A stretch of 46,219 nucleotides of DNA from Clostridiales bacterium UBA6114 (GTDB lineage Bacteria; Bacillota; Clostridia; Oscillospirales; Butyricicoccaceae): positions 3,151 to 49,369 of the forward strand of contig DIWE01000012.1 of the NCBI GenBank assembly GCA_002423435.1, read 5' to 3'. Shown here one piece after another: positions 1 through 8,445 of this stretch; the stretch's first letter is position 1, and the number at the start of each line of letters is the position of its first letter. The notes below the pieces were generated by a model. It ran no database searches. It was not told where the DNA came from and saw only the letters and a list, made by a program, of their open reading frames with translations. The translations under genes were made by a program, and so were the position numbers.

Positions 1-450
1 TGCATCGTTTCAAGCGACAGCGATTTTACAAGGCTTGCCTCCCGGCTGCGCGAATCCGGCATGGTCGTCATCGGGATGGGCGAGAAAAAGACGCCGAGCC
101 CCTTTATCGCGGCCTGCAACAAGTTCAAATACGTCGACGTGCTGGCCCAGTCGAGCGAGGCCAAACAGGAGGCGAGCGGCGCTCCGGCAACCCCGTCCGG
201 CGAGATGACGCCCCAGGAAATGATCCGCAAGGCCGTCATGACGATCGTGCAGGAGAACTCCGACGAGGACGGCCGGGTGTTTATCGGGGACATCGGGAAC
301 CTCTTGATAAAGCGCTATCCCGATTTCGACGTCAGAAACTACGGCTTCAAGAAGCTTACGCCCTTTATCCGGTCGTTCAACCTTTTTACCATCGAGGAGG
401 TCCAGCCGGACAATTCCAACAGCAAGCTTGTATATGTGAAAATCAAATAG
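1..450 (+). CDS. NYN-domain / OST-HTH (LOTUS) protein, C-terminal part
   Basis: The open frame runs in from the left edge, so the true start is outside the window. The first ~45 residues fit the end of a NYN (PIN-like, DUF88/LabA) nuclease domain: an acidic SDSDF motif followed by the RLRESGMVVIGMG strand and the TPSPFIAACNKF segment typical of this family. After a short Ala/Pro/Ser linker, roughly residues 70-148 form an OST-HTH/LOTUS domain (EMIRKAV...GDIGNLLIKRYPDFDVRNYG...LFTIEE). Family knowledge: such proteins are predicted RNA-binding or RNA-cleaving factors; the substrate is not known. A terminator follows directly, so it is the last gene of its unit. Confidence 0.85.
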   Translation, partial: CIVSSDSDFTRLASRLRESGMVVIGMGEKKTPSPFIAACNKFKYVDVLAQSSEAKQEASGAPATPSGEMTPQEMIRKAVMTIVQENSDEDGRVFIGDIGNLLIKRYPDFDVRNYGFKKLTPFIRSFNLFTIEEVQPDNSNSKLVYVKIK

Positions 451-454
451 CTGC

Positions 455-493
455 AAAAGGCGCCGCCATCCTTCGGGAGAGCGGCGCCTTTTT
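455..493 (+). terminator. Rho-independent terminator of the NYN/OST-HTH gene
   Basis: AAAGGCGCCGC (456-466) pairs with GCGGCGCCTTT (481-491), an 11-bp GC-rich stem, followed by a T run. It lies five bases after the stop codon and before the polA promoter. Confidence 0.9.
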
Positions 494-514
494 GGCCGTG
501 CGCGGGATAAATCG

Positions 515-543
515 TTGAAATGCGCATGAAAATAATGTATAAT
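515..543 (+). promoter_or_regulatory. polA promoter
   Basis: TTGAAA at 515-520 and TATAAT at 538-543 are separated by exactly 17 bases. This is a near-consensus housekeeping sigma-70/SigA promoter about 60 bases before the polA start. Confidence 0.85.
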
Positions 544-604
544 ATTTCCCTAATGTTTCGCTTGCGAAAGGTTATAAGCTTTATAAAATACGGGGGCAGA
601 CGCT

Positions 605-3256
605 TTGAAAATACTTCTGATCGACGGAAACAGTCTGATAAACCGCTCGTTTTACGGCGTGCGCCTTTTGACCAACGGCGAAGGGCTTTACACAAACGCG
701 GTCTACGGCTTCTTAAACACGTTTTTTAAGCTGATGGACGAGGAAAAGCCGGACGGCGTCGCGGTCTGTTTCGACCTCGCGGCCCCCACCTTCCGCCATC
801 TCGCCTTCGAGGGGTACAAGGCCAAGCGTGCCAAGATGCCGGACGAGCTTGCGGTGCAGGTCCCGGTCCTGAAAGAGGCGCTCGACCTGATGGGGATCAG
901 GCGTTTCGAGCTTTCCTCCTACGAGGCGGACGATCTGATCGGCACCTTAAGCCGCACCGCCGGGGAATCGGGCAATGAAAACGTGATCGTCACCGGCGAC
1001 CGCGACACGCTGCAGCTTATCGGCGAGCGGACAAGGGTCAGGCTTGTGTCCACCAAAATGGGGCGGCCCGTGACCATTGATTTCGACGAAGCGCACTTTC
1101 GGGAAGAATACAACGGGCTCGAGCCCGCAAGAATCATCGATTTAAAAGCGCTCGCGGGAGACCCGTCGGACAACATCCCGGGCGTTTCCGGCGTCGGGGA
1201 CAAAACTGCGCTCGAGCTGATCTCCCGTTTTTCCTCCCTTGAAAACCTCTATCAAAATCTCGATTCGGCGGAGATCCGGGACAGCGTCCGGAAAAAGCTC
1301 GAGGCGGGGCGGGAGAGCGCGTATTTGAGCTACCGTCTCGCGACGATCGACCGCAACGCGCCGCTTGCCGTTTCACTTTCCGATTTATTGCCGGCAAAGC
1401 AGGACGACAGGGGGCTTTACGAGCTTTTTCTTAGGCTGGGGTTTAAGAGTTTCATTGAAAAGAAAAACTTAAAGCCGGCGGACGCGTCCGAGTCGGCGCA
1501 AATCGAGCCGGTTTCCTATCAGACGGTAAGGGTATCGGACAAGGCGGGGCTTTGCAGACTCCTGGAAACGGCGAAATCGGCCGGCACGGTTTTTCTCGCG
1601 TGCCCGCGCTCCCTCTGCGCCGCCGCCATACTTGCGGACGACAGCATGTTTCTGGTCCTGCAGAGCGATTTTTCAGAGCGGGAATGGAATGCCTTTCTCG
1701 AGGAGTTTTACTCCCCAGCTGTCCGGAAGATTGCCCACGACATAAAGCCCATCTTATTCGGCTTGTTCGACATGGGCCTTAAGCCGGGCGGCTTTCAGTT
1801 TGACACGGCCATCGGCGCGTACCTTTTGAGCCCGGCCGACTTGAGCTATGCGATTGAAAAGTGCGCGATAACCTATTTAAAAACCGAGATCTGCCCCGAG
1901 TCGATCTATCAGGCCGACAACGCCTTCTCCGAGCTTAACGGCGACGACGCGGCGCTTTGCGCCCTTGCGGAGCACGCCGCCTGCGTGCGCGGCCTGTATG
2001 AAAGGATCGCGCCGCAGCTTAAAGACCTCCGGATGGAGAAGCTGTATTTTGAAATCGAGCTGCCGCTCGCGACCGTGCTCGCGTCGATGCAGCACGAGGG
2101 GTTTCTGGTGGACGGTATGAAGCTCCGCGAGTTCGGGGATACTCTGGGGCGGCGGATCGACGAGTGTACGAAACGGATTTACGGGCTCTGCGGGGAGCCG
2201 TTCAATATCAATTCGACAAAGGCGCTCGGGGAAATCCTCTTTGTAAAGCTCGGCCTTCCGGCGGTAAAGAAGACGAAAACGGGGTATTCGACCGACGTCG
2301 AGGTACTGAAAAAGCTCAGGGGCAGGCATGAGATCATCGAGCCGATCCTCGAATACCGGCAGCTTACGAAGCTCAAATCCACCTACGTCGACGGACTTTC
2401 AAAGGTGATAAGCCCAAAAGACGGCAGAATCCATTCCTCCTTTAACCAGATGGTCACGGTAACCGGCCGCCTAAGCTCCACCGAGCCGAACCTCCAGAAC
2501 ATCCCGGTGCGGCAGGAACTCGGCTCGGAGATCCGGCACATGTTCGTGGCGAAGGAGGGGTGCGTCCTGCTCGACGCCGACTACTCGCAGATCGAGCTGC
2601 GCGTGCTCGCGCATATTGCGCAGGACGAGCGGATGATCGAGGCGTTTTCAAACGGCGAGGACATCCACACGGTGACGGCGTCGCAGGTGTTCCAGGTGCC
2701 GCCGGGCGAGGTGACGCCCGGAATGCGCCGTGCGGCGAAGGCGGTCAATTTCGGCATTGTATACGGCATCTCGGCCTTTTCCCTCGCCGAGGACGTCGGC
2801 GTATCGGTCGCGGAGGCCGGGCGGTATATCGAAAGCTATCTTGAAAAATACGCGGGCGTCAGGAAATACATGGATGAGATCCGGAAAAAGGCCAAGGAGG
2901 ACGGATATGTCACCACCCTCCTGGGGAGGCGGCGCTATCTTCCGGAACTGAAATCCGTAAACTTCAACATCCGCTCCTTCGGCGAGCGGGTGGCGCTGAA
3001 CACGCCGGTCCAGGGCACGGCGGCCGACATTATCAAAATCGCGATGGTCAACGTATATAAGCGCCTGGAAAGGGAGAGCCTGCGCTCAAAGCTGATTTTA
3101 CAGGTGCACGACGAGCTGATCATAGAGACCTGTCTTGATGAACAGGAAACGGTGGAAAAACTGCTCAGGGAGGAAATGGAGGGCGCATTGCGGCTTAAGG
3201 TCGCGCTCTTAGCCGACGTGTCGTCCGGGGAAACATGGTACGACGCAAAAAAATAG
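605..3256 (+). CDS. polA: DNA polymerase I, proofreading domain inactive
   Basis: An 883-residue polymerase I for Okazaki-fragment processing and repair synthesis. Residues ~1-290 are the 5' nuclease (LLIDGNSLINRSFYG; YEADDLIGTL; GDRDTLQL; GDPSDNIPGVSGVG helix-hairpin-helix). Residues ~300-480 are a degenerate 3'-5' exonuclease fold: the FDTETD metal-binding motif is replaced by FLACPRS, and the aspartates expected in the KYD and AEDAD segments are missing (HDIKPI; LAEHAACV). Residues ~490-883 are the polymerase, with motif A (DADYSQIELR, ~657), motif B (RRAAKAVNFGIVYG) and motif C (QVHDELI, ~833). So primer removal and synthesis are expected, but no proofreading, as in several Firmicute and Thermus enzymes. 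It starts with TTG after a GGGGGCAG-type ribosome site. It heads an operon with the next three genes. Confidence 0.97.
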   Translation: MKILLIDGNSLINRSFYGVRLLTNGEGLYTNAVYGFLNTFFKLMDEEKPDGVAVCFDLAAPTFRHLAFEGYKAKRAKMPDELAVQVPVLKEALDLMGIRRFELSSYEADDLIGTLSRTAGESGNENVIVTGDRDTLQLIGERTRVRLVSTKMGRPVTIDFDEAHFREEYNGLEPARIIDLKALAGDPSDNIPGVSGVGDKTALELISRFSSLENLYQNLDSAEIRDSVRKKLEAGRESAYLSYRLATIDRNAPLAVSLSDLLPAKQDDRGLYELFLRLGFKSFIEKKNLKPADASESAQIEPVSYQTVRVSDKAGLCRLLETAKSAGTVFLACPRSLCAAAILADDSMFLVLQSDFSEREWNAFLEEFYSPAVRKIAHDIKPILFGLFDMGLKPGGFQFDTAIGAYLLSPADLSYAIEKCAITYLKTEICPESIYQADNAFSELNGDDAALCALAEHAACVRGLYERIAPQLKDLRMEKLYFEIELPLATVLASMQHEGFLVDGMKLREFGDTLGRRIDECTKRIYGLCGEPFNINSTKALGEILFVKLGLPAVKKTKTGYSTDVEVLKKLRGRHEIIEPILEYRQLTKLKSTYVDGLSKVISPKDGRIHSSFNQMVTVTGRLSSTEPNLQNIPVRQELGSEIRHMFVAKEGCVLLDADYSQIELRVLAHIAQDERMIEAFSNGEDIHTVTASQVFQVPPGEVTPGMRRAAKAVNFGIVYGISAFSLAEDVGVSVAEAGRYIESYLEKYAGVRKYMDEIRKKAKEDGYVTTLLGRRRYLPELKSVNFNIRSFGERVALNTPVQGTAADIIKIAMVNVYKRLERESLRSKLILQVHDELIIETCLDEQETVEKLLREEMEGALRLKVALLADVSSGETWYDAKK

Positions 3257-3269
3257 CGGGGTGAACGGT

Positions 3270-3704
3270 TTGAAAACGATGCTGTTTGTCTGCACGGGGA
3301 ACACTTGCCGCAGCCCGATGGCGGCGGCGATTTTCAACAAGCGGGCGGAGGAGGCTCAGATCGGCTGGCGCGCTTTGTCCTGCGGCCTGTCGGCGTACGA
3401 GGGCCGTCCGGCCTCGGAAAACGCCGTTTTGGCGCTTAAAAAGCGCGGCGTCGATTTGGACGGCCATCAGTCGAGGCAGGTATGCGAGCAGGCGCTGCGG
3501 GACGCCGACAGGGCCGTTTGCGTCACGAAAAGGCATCTTGACGTGCTCGCCTCCATTTATCCCGACATGAAGCAAAAAATGGAAGCCCTGACGGAGGAGG
3601 TGCCCGACCCGTACGGCGGCGACCTCAAGCTCTATGAAAGGGCGGCGGATATGATCGATCGGGCGGTTTCGGACATGGTGCGGAGACTTAAAGATGGAGT
3701 ATGA
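3270..3704 (+). CDS. ywlE: Low-molecular-weight phosphatase, YwlE-type protein-arginine phosphatase
   Basis: A 144-residue member of the low-molecular-weight tyrosine phosphatase fold. The P-loop CTGNTCRS near the N-terminus has the catalytic Cys and Arg of the CX5R motif. The Thr in the GNTCR part is the residue that in Bacillus YwlE makes the pocket select phosphoarginine over phosphotyrosine. The general-acid loop DPYGGD (~113) matches the DPFGG of YwlE. The likely role is removal of phosphoarginine marks, opposing a McsB-type kinase, which is not in the window. I chose TTG at 3270 because a GGGGTGA ribosome site lies five bases before it; GTG at 3261 lacks one. It starts 13 bases after polA and overlaps rimI by 11 bases. 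Confidence 0.85.
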   Translation: MKTMLFVCTGNTCRSPMAAAIFNKRAEEAQIGWRALSCGLSAYEGRPASENAVLALKKRGVDLDGHQSRQVCEQALRDADRAVCVTKRHLDVLASIYPDMKQKMEALTEEVPDPYGGDLKLYERAADMIDRAVSDMVRRLKDGV

Positions 3705-4164
3705 GCTTTTGCCGCTTCAAAGAGATTTCATTGAATCCATCGCGGCAATCGAAAGACTCTGCTTTTCAGATCCCTGGAGCGCCGGCAGCCTTTTGGAGGA
3801 GGTCGACAATCCAAACGCCGTCTTTTTGGTCTGCCGCCAAAAGGGCGGCCCTGTTGTGGGATACGCCGGTTTCTTATACGTCCTTGACGAGGGCTATATC
3901 GCGAATATCGCGGTACACCCCGCTTTCCGGCGAAGCGGCGTCGGCGACGCCCTGATGAAGGGGCTTTTGTCGGAGGCCCGGCTTCGGGGGCTGTCCTTTC
4001 TGACGCTTGAGGTCCGGCGCGGGAATCTGCCCGCCGTCGGCCTCTACAAAAAATACGGATTTATTCCCTGCGGCCTTCGGCGGGGGTTTTACGAAAAGCC
4101 CCGGGAGGATGCGCTTTTGATGAAATTTACTTTTGGAGACGAATATGAAAATTCTGGCGATTGA
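3694..4164 (+). CDS. rimI: Ribosomal protein bS18 alanine N-acetyltransferase (GNAT)
   Basis: A 156-residue GNAT acetyltransferase. The acetyl-CoA binding motif A reads NIAVHPAFRRSGVGDALM (the RRSGVG turn), followed by LTLEVRRGNLPAVGLYKKYGF, which is characteristic of RimI. It transfers acetyl from acetyl-CoA to the N-terminal Ala of ribosomal protein S18. Its place directly before tsaD is the usual one for rimI. It overlaps the end of the phosphatase gene by 11 bases and the start of tsaD by 20, which suggests translational coupling. The substrate is inferred from family and context. Confidence 0.88.
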   Translation: MEYELLPLQRDFIESIAAIERLCFSDPWSAGSLLEEVDNPNAVFLVCRQKGGPVVGYAGFLYVLDEGYIANIAVHPAFRRSGVGDALMKGLLSEARLRGLSFLTLEVRRGNLPAVGLYKKYGFIPCGLRRGFYEKPREDALLMKFTFGDEYENSGD

Positions 4165-5158
4165 AACGTCCTGCGATGAGACCTCGGCCGCCGTGGTGTC
4201 CGACGGACGCGCGGTGTTGTCGAATGTGGTGCTGTCACAGATAGATATGCACGCCGATTACGGCGGCGTGGTTCCCGAGATCGCGTCCCGGCAGCATGTG
4301 GAGGCGGTGGCCTCCGTCGCAAGGGAGGCGCTCGAGCAAAGCCGCACGGGTATGGGTGAAATTGAAGCGGTCGCCTCGACCGCGGCGCCCGGCCTGATCG
4401 GCGCGCTGTTAGTCGGCGTAAACTTCGGGAAATCGCTGGCTTATGCGCTTAATAAGCCGTTTATTCCGGTCCACCATGTCAGGGGGCATATTGCTGCAAA
4501 CTATCTGACCTATCCCGAGCTTTCTCCGCCGTTTCTCTGCCTGACGGTATCCGGCGGGCATACGATGATCGTCGAGGTGAAAACCTACACCGATTTTGCG
4601 GTGGTCGGCTCCACCCGCGACGACGCCGCCGGGGAAGCGTTCGACAAGACGGCAAGGGTGCTCGGCCTCGGCTATCCGGGCGGCGCCCGGATCGATCGCC
4701 TGTCGGAGGACGGGGACGACGCGAAATACCGTTTTCCGCGCGCCAGCGTCGACGGCGCCCCGTTCGATTTCTCCTTCTCGGGACTCAAGACGGCCGCTTT
4801 GAATCTGATCCACAACAGCGCGCAAAAAGGGGAGGAGCTTGATCTGAAGTCCTTTGCGGCCTCCTTTTCAAGGGCGGTGAGCGATGAGCTTGTGCCGAGG
4901 TTTTATGAGGCGGCGCACGCAAAGGGGGTCAAGACCGTCGCGGTCTGCGGCGGGGTTTCGGCCAATTCGCGTCTGCGGGCGGATCTGATCGGACAGGCGG
5001 AAAAGAACAGGTTTGCGCTTTTTATGCCGGAGCTTCGATTTTGCTCCGACAACGCCGCCATGGTCGGCGCGCAGGCGTACTACGAGTACCTTGCCGGGAA
5101 CATCGCGCCCCTTTCGCAAAACGCCGAGGCGACCAGGGAGATCGGCGAGCCTTTTTGA
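4145..5158 (+). CDS. tsaD: tRNA threonylcarbamoyladenosine biosynthesis protein TsaD
   Basis: A 337-residue Kae1/TsaD protein that transfers threonylcarbamoyl to A37 of ANN-decoding tRNAs. Seen: the N-terminal ILAIETSCDETSAAVV, the YGGVVPEIASRQHV motif, the metal-binding HHVRGHIAAN (two His), SGGHTMIV, and the C-terminal CGGVSANSRLR and FCSDNAAM, the latter with the metal-ligand Asp. I chose ATG at 4145: GGAG lies six bases before it, inside the rimI end. In related genomes tsaE and tsaB often precede rimI-tsaD; here polA and a phosphatase do, so TsaB and TsaE must be encoded elsewhere. No clear terminator follows. Confidence 0.97.
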   Translation: MKILAIETSCDETSAAVVSDGRAVLSNVVLSQIDMHADYGGVVPEIASRQHVEAVASVAREALEQSRTGMGEIEAVASTAAPGLIGALLVGVNFGKSLAYALNKPFIPVHHVRGHIAANYLTYPELSPPFLCLTVSGGHTMIVEVKTYTDFAVVGSTRDDAAGEAFDKTARVLGLGYPGGARIDRLSEDGDDAKYRFPRASVDGAPFDFSFSGLKTAALNLIHNSAQKGEELDLKSFAASFSRAVSDELVPRFYEAAHAKGVKTVAVCGGVSANSRLRADLIGQAEKNRFALFMPELRFCSDNAAMVGAQAYYEYLAGNIAPLSQNAEATREIGEPF

Positions 5159-5481
5159 AACGAGCACTATTTAACAAATGTATAAATAATGTAATTATGT
5201 CAACTAGCATCAATTTTTATCAAAATGGGCATATTCGTCGGCGGATATTACATTAAATGGTAAAAAAACGCGTAACCCTTGCAGCGACACCGGTCAACGG
5301 TTGTGCATAAGTCTGTTGAAATTGTTAATAACTCTTTGTAGACATTTCCGCACGCTAAATTATGTTAATGCCGAATGGAAATAACGGCAAAAGGCGTGGG
5401 CGCGAAAGCCTCGAAATTGTGCAAAAAGACGGACGGGATGCGCCGCCTTGCAAAATCAGCGCTTATTGTGGGCGGTTGCAA
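5159..5481. other. Intergenic stretch, no gene seen
   Basis: About 320 A+T-rich bases between tsaD and the icd promoter. Open frames here are short and lack ribosome sites or family features. A possible half-site of a Rex-like operator (TTGTTAAT, around 5318) has no second arm. No strong terminator was found after tsaD. Confidence 0.6.
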
Positions 5482-5510
5482 TTGACATGGCTTGGCCATC
5501 AATGTAAAAT
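5482..5510 (+). promoter_or_regulatory. icd promoter
   Basis: A perfect -35 TTGACA at 5482-5487 and TAAAAT at 5505-5510 with a 17-base spacer, about 40 bases before the icd start. Confidence 0.85.
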
Positions 5511-5551
5511 ATGGGTGATATAAAGAAATATTATAAGTGTGGAGGTTTTCT

Positions 5552-6712
5552 ATGCCATTGACGAAGGAAGCAATCGGGAAATATGAAAAAGTGATCCTGT
5601 CGCAGCTCGAACGCATCGAGAAGATGAAAGCGCAGGGTGATTTTATCGACTATGCGGCGCTTGATACCCTGGTCGTCGGTCTTTGCGGGGGTGACGGCAT
5701 CGGCCCGATTATAATGGAGCAGGGGCAAAGGATACTCCAGTTCCTGCTCGCGGAAAAAATAAAATCCGGCAAGGTCGTTCTGAAAAAAATCGAGGGGCTG
5801 ACAATCGAACACCGGGCCGAATGCCGCAAAGCGATCCCGGACGACGTTCTGCAGGAGATCAAGGCGTGCCACGTCATATTGAAAGGGCCGACGACGACTC
5901 CACACGCGGGCGGCCCGTGGCCGAACATTGAAAGCGCGAACGTGGCGATGCGCAAGGAGCTCGATCTGTTCGCGAATGTGCGCCCGGTCAAGGTCCCGCC
6001 AAAAAACATCGACTGGATGTTTTTCCGTGAAAACACGGAGGGTGCGTACGCGGTCGGGAGCCAGGGCTTCGATGTCGACGACGACCTCGCGGTCGATTTC
6101 ACCGTCACCACGACCCAGGGCACCGAGCGCATTGCGCGGCTCGCCTTTGAATATGCGAAAAAGACGGGGCGCACCCGCGTGACCGCGGTCACGAAGGCGA
6201 ATATCATCAAGACGACGGACGGCAAGTTCTTAAATATTTGCAAAGAAATTGCCAAAGAATATCCCGGTATTACATTTGACGACTGGTTTATCGACATCAT
6301 GACTGCAAAGCTGGTCGACGAGAAGCGCCGCACGGAATTCCAGGTTTTCGTGCTCCCCAATCTTTACGGCGACATACTGACCGACGAGGCGGCCGAGATC
6401 CAGGGCGGCGTCGGGACGGCCGGATCGGCAAACATCGGTAAGCGCTATGCGATGTTCGAGGCAATACACGGCAGTGCGCCGCGCATGGTGGAGGAGAATC
6501 GGGCGCAGTATGCCGACCCGGTCTCGGTGCTCCGCTCCTGCGTCATGCTGCTCGAGCATATCGGCGAGGCGGAAAAGGGAAAGGTCCTCGCCTCGGCTCT
6601 CGACAGGTGCATGTTTGAGGACAGAAAACACGTGATTACAGGCAGGCCGGGCGGTGCGACGGCCGAGCAGTTTACAGAACATCTGATGGAAACCATAAAA
6701 AGCATGATATGA
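5552..6712 (+). CDS. icd: Isocitrate dehydrogenase (isocitrate/isopropylmalate dehydrogenase family)
   Basis: A 386-residue decarboxylating dehydrogenase converting isocitrate to 2-oxoglutarate with reduction of NAD(P)+. Seen: GGDGIGPIIM near the N-terminus, substrate-loop IESANVAMRKELDLFANVRP, FRENTEGAYAVG, the catalytic TAVTKANIIK lysine segment, the metal-binding TDEAAEIQGGVGTAGSANIG, and HGSAP of the cofactor site. The IENTEGE-like and SxNVAxR features favour isocitrate over isopropylmalate. Cofactor choice cannot be settled by eye. I chose ATG at 5552, six bases after GGAGG. It supplies 2-oxoglutarate, the precursor of glutamate and so of the arginine pathway found later in the window. 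It sits just before rex. Confidence 0.88.
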   Translation: MPLTKEAIGKYEKVILSQLERIEKMKAQGDFIDYAALDTLVVGLCGGDGIGPIIMEQGQRILQFLLAEKIKSGKVVLKKIEGLTIEHRAECRKAIPDDVLQEIKACHVILKGPTTTPHAGGPWPNIESANVAMRKELDLFANVRPVKVPPKNIDWMFFRENTEGAYAVGSQGFDVDDDLAVDFTVTTTQGTERIARLAFEYAKKTGRTRVTAVTKANIIKTTDGKFLNICKEIAKEYPGITFDDWFIDIMTAKLVDEKRRTEFQVFVLPNLYGDILTDEAAEIQGGVGTAGSANIGKRYAMFEAIHGSAPRMVEENRAQYADPVSVLRSCVMLLEHIGEAEKGKVLASALDRCMFEDRKHVITGRPGGATAEQFTEHLMETIKSMI

Positions 6713-6742
6713 CCTGGAAACGGATGATGGGGAGTGGCTTTT

Positions 6743-7363
6743 TTGGATAAGAGCAAAGTTTCAATGGCGGTTGTCCGCAGGTTGCCGCGGTATTACCGTT
6801 ATATTCTTGAGTTGTCGGACGCGGGGGTGGACAGGGTCTCGTCAAGCTCCCTGGCCGAGAAAATGGGGCTTACCGCGTCGCAGATCCGCCAGGATTTAAA
6901 TTGCTTTGGCGGCTTCGGGCAGCAGGGGTATGGCTATAATGTCGCGAACCTGACCCAGGAGCTTGCGTCGATCCTTGGCCTCGACCAGGGCCGCAAAGCG
7001 ATTATCATCGGCGCCGGCAACATGGGCCGCGCTCTGATCAACAACTTTAACTTCCGCAAATGCGGAGTCGCCCTGACCTGTGCGTTTGATACCGAAACGA
7101 GCCTGATCGGGGCGCATATCAACGGCGTGCTGGTAAGGCATGTCGATGAGCTAGACGGCTTTCAGAAGCAGTATAAGCCGGAAATCGCCGTTTTGACCAT
7201 GCCGAAGTCTGCCGCGCAGAGGATGGGCGAAAGGCTCTGCAAAAACGGGATCAAGGGGCTTTGGAACTTCACCACGGTCGATCTGCACCTCGAGGGCATC
7301 GACGTGCCGGTCGAAAACGTCCGGTTTATGGAAAGCCTTATGATTCTGTCGTACAGGCTGTAA
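6743..7363 (+). CDS. rex: Redox-sensing transcriptional repressor Rex
   Basis: A 206-residue Rex repressor that senses the NADH/NAD+ ratio. Residues ~1-75 are the winged helix (SMAVVRRLPRYYRYILEL, then SSSLAEKMGLTASQIRQDLNCFGGFGQQGYGY). A Rossmann domain follows, with the dinucleotide motif IIIGAGNMGRAL (~87-98), and a C-terminal helix for dimer domain swapping (NVRFMESLMILSYRL). Family knowledge: high NADH releases Rex from operators of fermentation genes. I chose TTG at 6743 because GGGGAGTG lies just upstream, whereas it overlaps the GTG at 6734. Only 30 bases separate it from icd, so the two are probably cotranscribed. Confidence 0.93.
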   Translation: MDKSKVSMAVVRRLPRYYRYILELSDAGVDRVSSSSLAEKMGLTASQIRQDLNCFGGFGQQGYGYNVANLTQELASILGLDQGRKAIIIGAGNMGRALINNFNFRKCGVALTCAFDTETSLIGAHINGVLVRHVDELDGFQKQYKPEIAVLTMPKSAAQRMGERLCKNGIKGLWNFTTVDLHLEGIDVPVENVRFMESLMILSYRL

Positions 7364-7428
7364 AAAGCAATATAGGCGGAAAAAGCCGCGCAAACAAACT
7401 GATTTGTCGGTTTGCTCACACTATTTAA

Positions 7429-7459
7429 AAAGGGGCTGATAACGCTCCTTTTTTCTTTT
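7429..7459 (+). terminator. Probable terminator after rex
   Basis: AAAGGGGC pairs with GCTCCTTT across a TGATAAC loop (one G-U pair), followed by a long T run. A second hairpin, GCAAAC...GTTTGC, lies just before it (about 7390-7415). Confidence 0.65.
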
Positions 7460-7539
7460 GCGCGCCCCATGCTGTAATATCCGGGGACAAACGGCGGCAT
7501 AATAAGCGGGAAACTTGGCAGCAAGGAGTGCGCCGACAG

Positions 7540-8391
7540 ATGAATATTCGGACGATTTTCTGGAAATACGCCGTTATAACGACAGGGTCGGTGCTTTACG
7601 CGCTGTCCTTCAATCTGTTTTTAACGCCGAACCTCATCGCCCCCGGAGGGGTTTCCGGCATTGCGATCGTCATCAATTATCTGACCTCGTTCCCGGTCGG
7701 CGTCATGATTATCCTGTTAAACATACCGCTGTTTTTATTAAGCTATCTGAAATTCGGCGGGGAGTTCCTCTTTTCAAGCTTTTTTGCGACGGCGCTGAGC
7801 TCGGTCATCATCGATCTGACCACGGGCATCCCGCCGTTCACGGAGGACCCGATTCTCGCGGCGGTCTACGGCGGCATCCTGATGGGCGCCGGGCTCGGGC
7901 TTGTCTTTATATACGGGGCCACGACGGGCGGCAGCGACATTTTAAGCAGGCTTATAAAGCTTCGCTTTCCGCATGTCCGGATGGGCAGGATGATGCTTTT
8001 CGTCGACGCCGTCATCATATCCGCCTCTGCGGTCGCCTTCCGGGATATCAACAGCGCGCTTTACGCCATCATCACCCTTTATCTTTCCTCCAAGGTGATC
8101 GACGTGATCCTCTACGGCACGGATTATGAAAAGCTCGCCTATATCATTTCCGACCGATGCGACGAGATCTCCCGAAAAATTCAGGAGGATCTGGAAAGGG
8201 GCGTGACGCTTCTTTACGGCGAGGGCGGATATACAAAAAGGCAGAAAAAGATCATCATGTGCGCCTTAAAACGTCAGCAGGCCTCAAAAGCCGCCCAAAT
8301 TGCCTCCGAAATAGACCCGGACGCGTTTGTCATCGTCGTCGAGGCGCATGAAATCCTGGGCGACGGCTTCGGCCGCAACCCGAACTGGTAA
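7540..8391 (+). CDS. YitT family membrane protein with C-terminal DUF2179 domain
   Basis: A 283-residue integral membrane protein. Five or six hydrophobic segments fill roughly residues 10-175, with the family features FNLFLTPNLIAPGGVSGIAI and GLVFIYGATTGGSDIL. A soluble DUF2179 domain follows (~205-280: ISDRCDEISRKIQEDLERGVTLL...GEGGYTKRQKKIIMC...DPDAFVIV). The family is widespread in Firmicutes; its substrate is not established and I do not assign one. I chose ATG at 7540, 11 bases after AAGGAG; GTG at 7528 overlaps that site. It converges on purA. Confidence 0.9.
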   Translation: MNIRTIFWKYAVITTGSVLYALSFNLFLTPNLIAPGGVSGIAIVINYLTSFPVGVMIILLNIPLFLLSYLKFGGEFLFSSFFATALSSVIIDLTTGIPPFTEDPILAAVYGGILMGAGLGLVFIYGATTGGSDILSRLIKLRFPHVRMGRMMLFVDAVIISASAVAFRDINSALYAIITLYLSSKVIDVILYGTDYEKLAYIISDRCDEISRKIQEDLERGVTLLYGEGGYTKRQKKIIMCALKRQQASKAAQIASEIDPDAFVIVVEAHEILGDGFGRNPNW

Positions 8392-8394
8392 AGA

Positions 8395-8428
8395 AAAAAG
8401 CCCTCCGGCGAAATTTTCGCCGGAGGGC
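8395..8428 (-). terminator. purA terminator (possibly shared with yitT)
   Basis: CCCTCCGGCGAAA pairs with TTTCGCCGGAGGG (8401-8427). Read on the minus strand a TTTTTT run follows directly, so it is a good purA terminator. On the plus strand it lies ten bases after the yitT stop but lacks a T run. Confidence 0.88.
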
Positions 8429-8445
8429 ATGCCATCTGGTATAAA

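Noticed and set aside
1877..2329. Long antisense frames inside polA and other genes
   Set aside because: They are by-products of high GC third positions in the sense genes, lacking ribosome sites and family features.
5315..5340. Rex operator before icd
   Set aside because: Only one half-site (TTGTTAAT) is visible; the inverted partner is absent.
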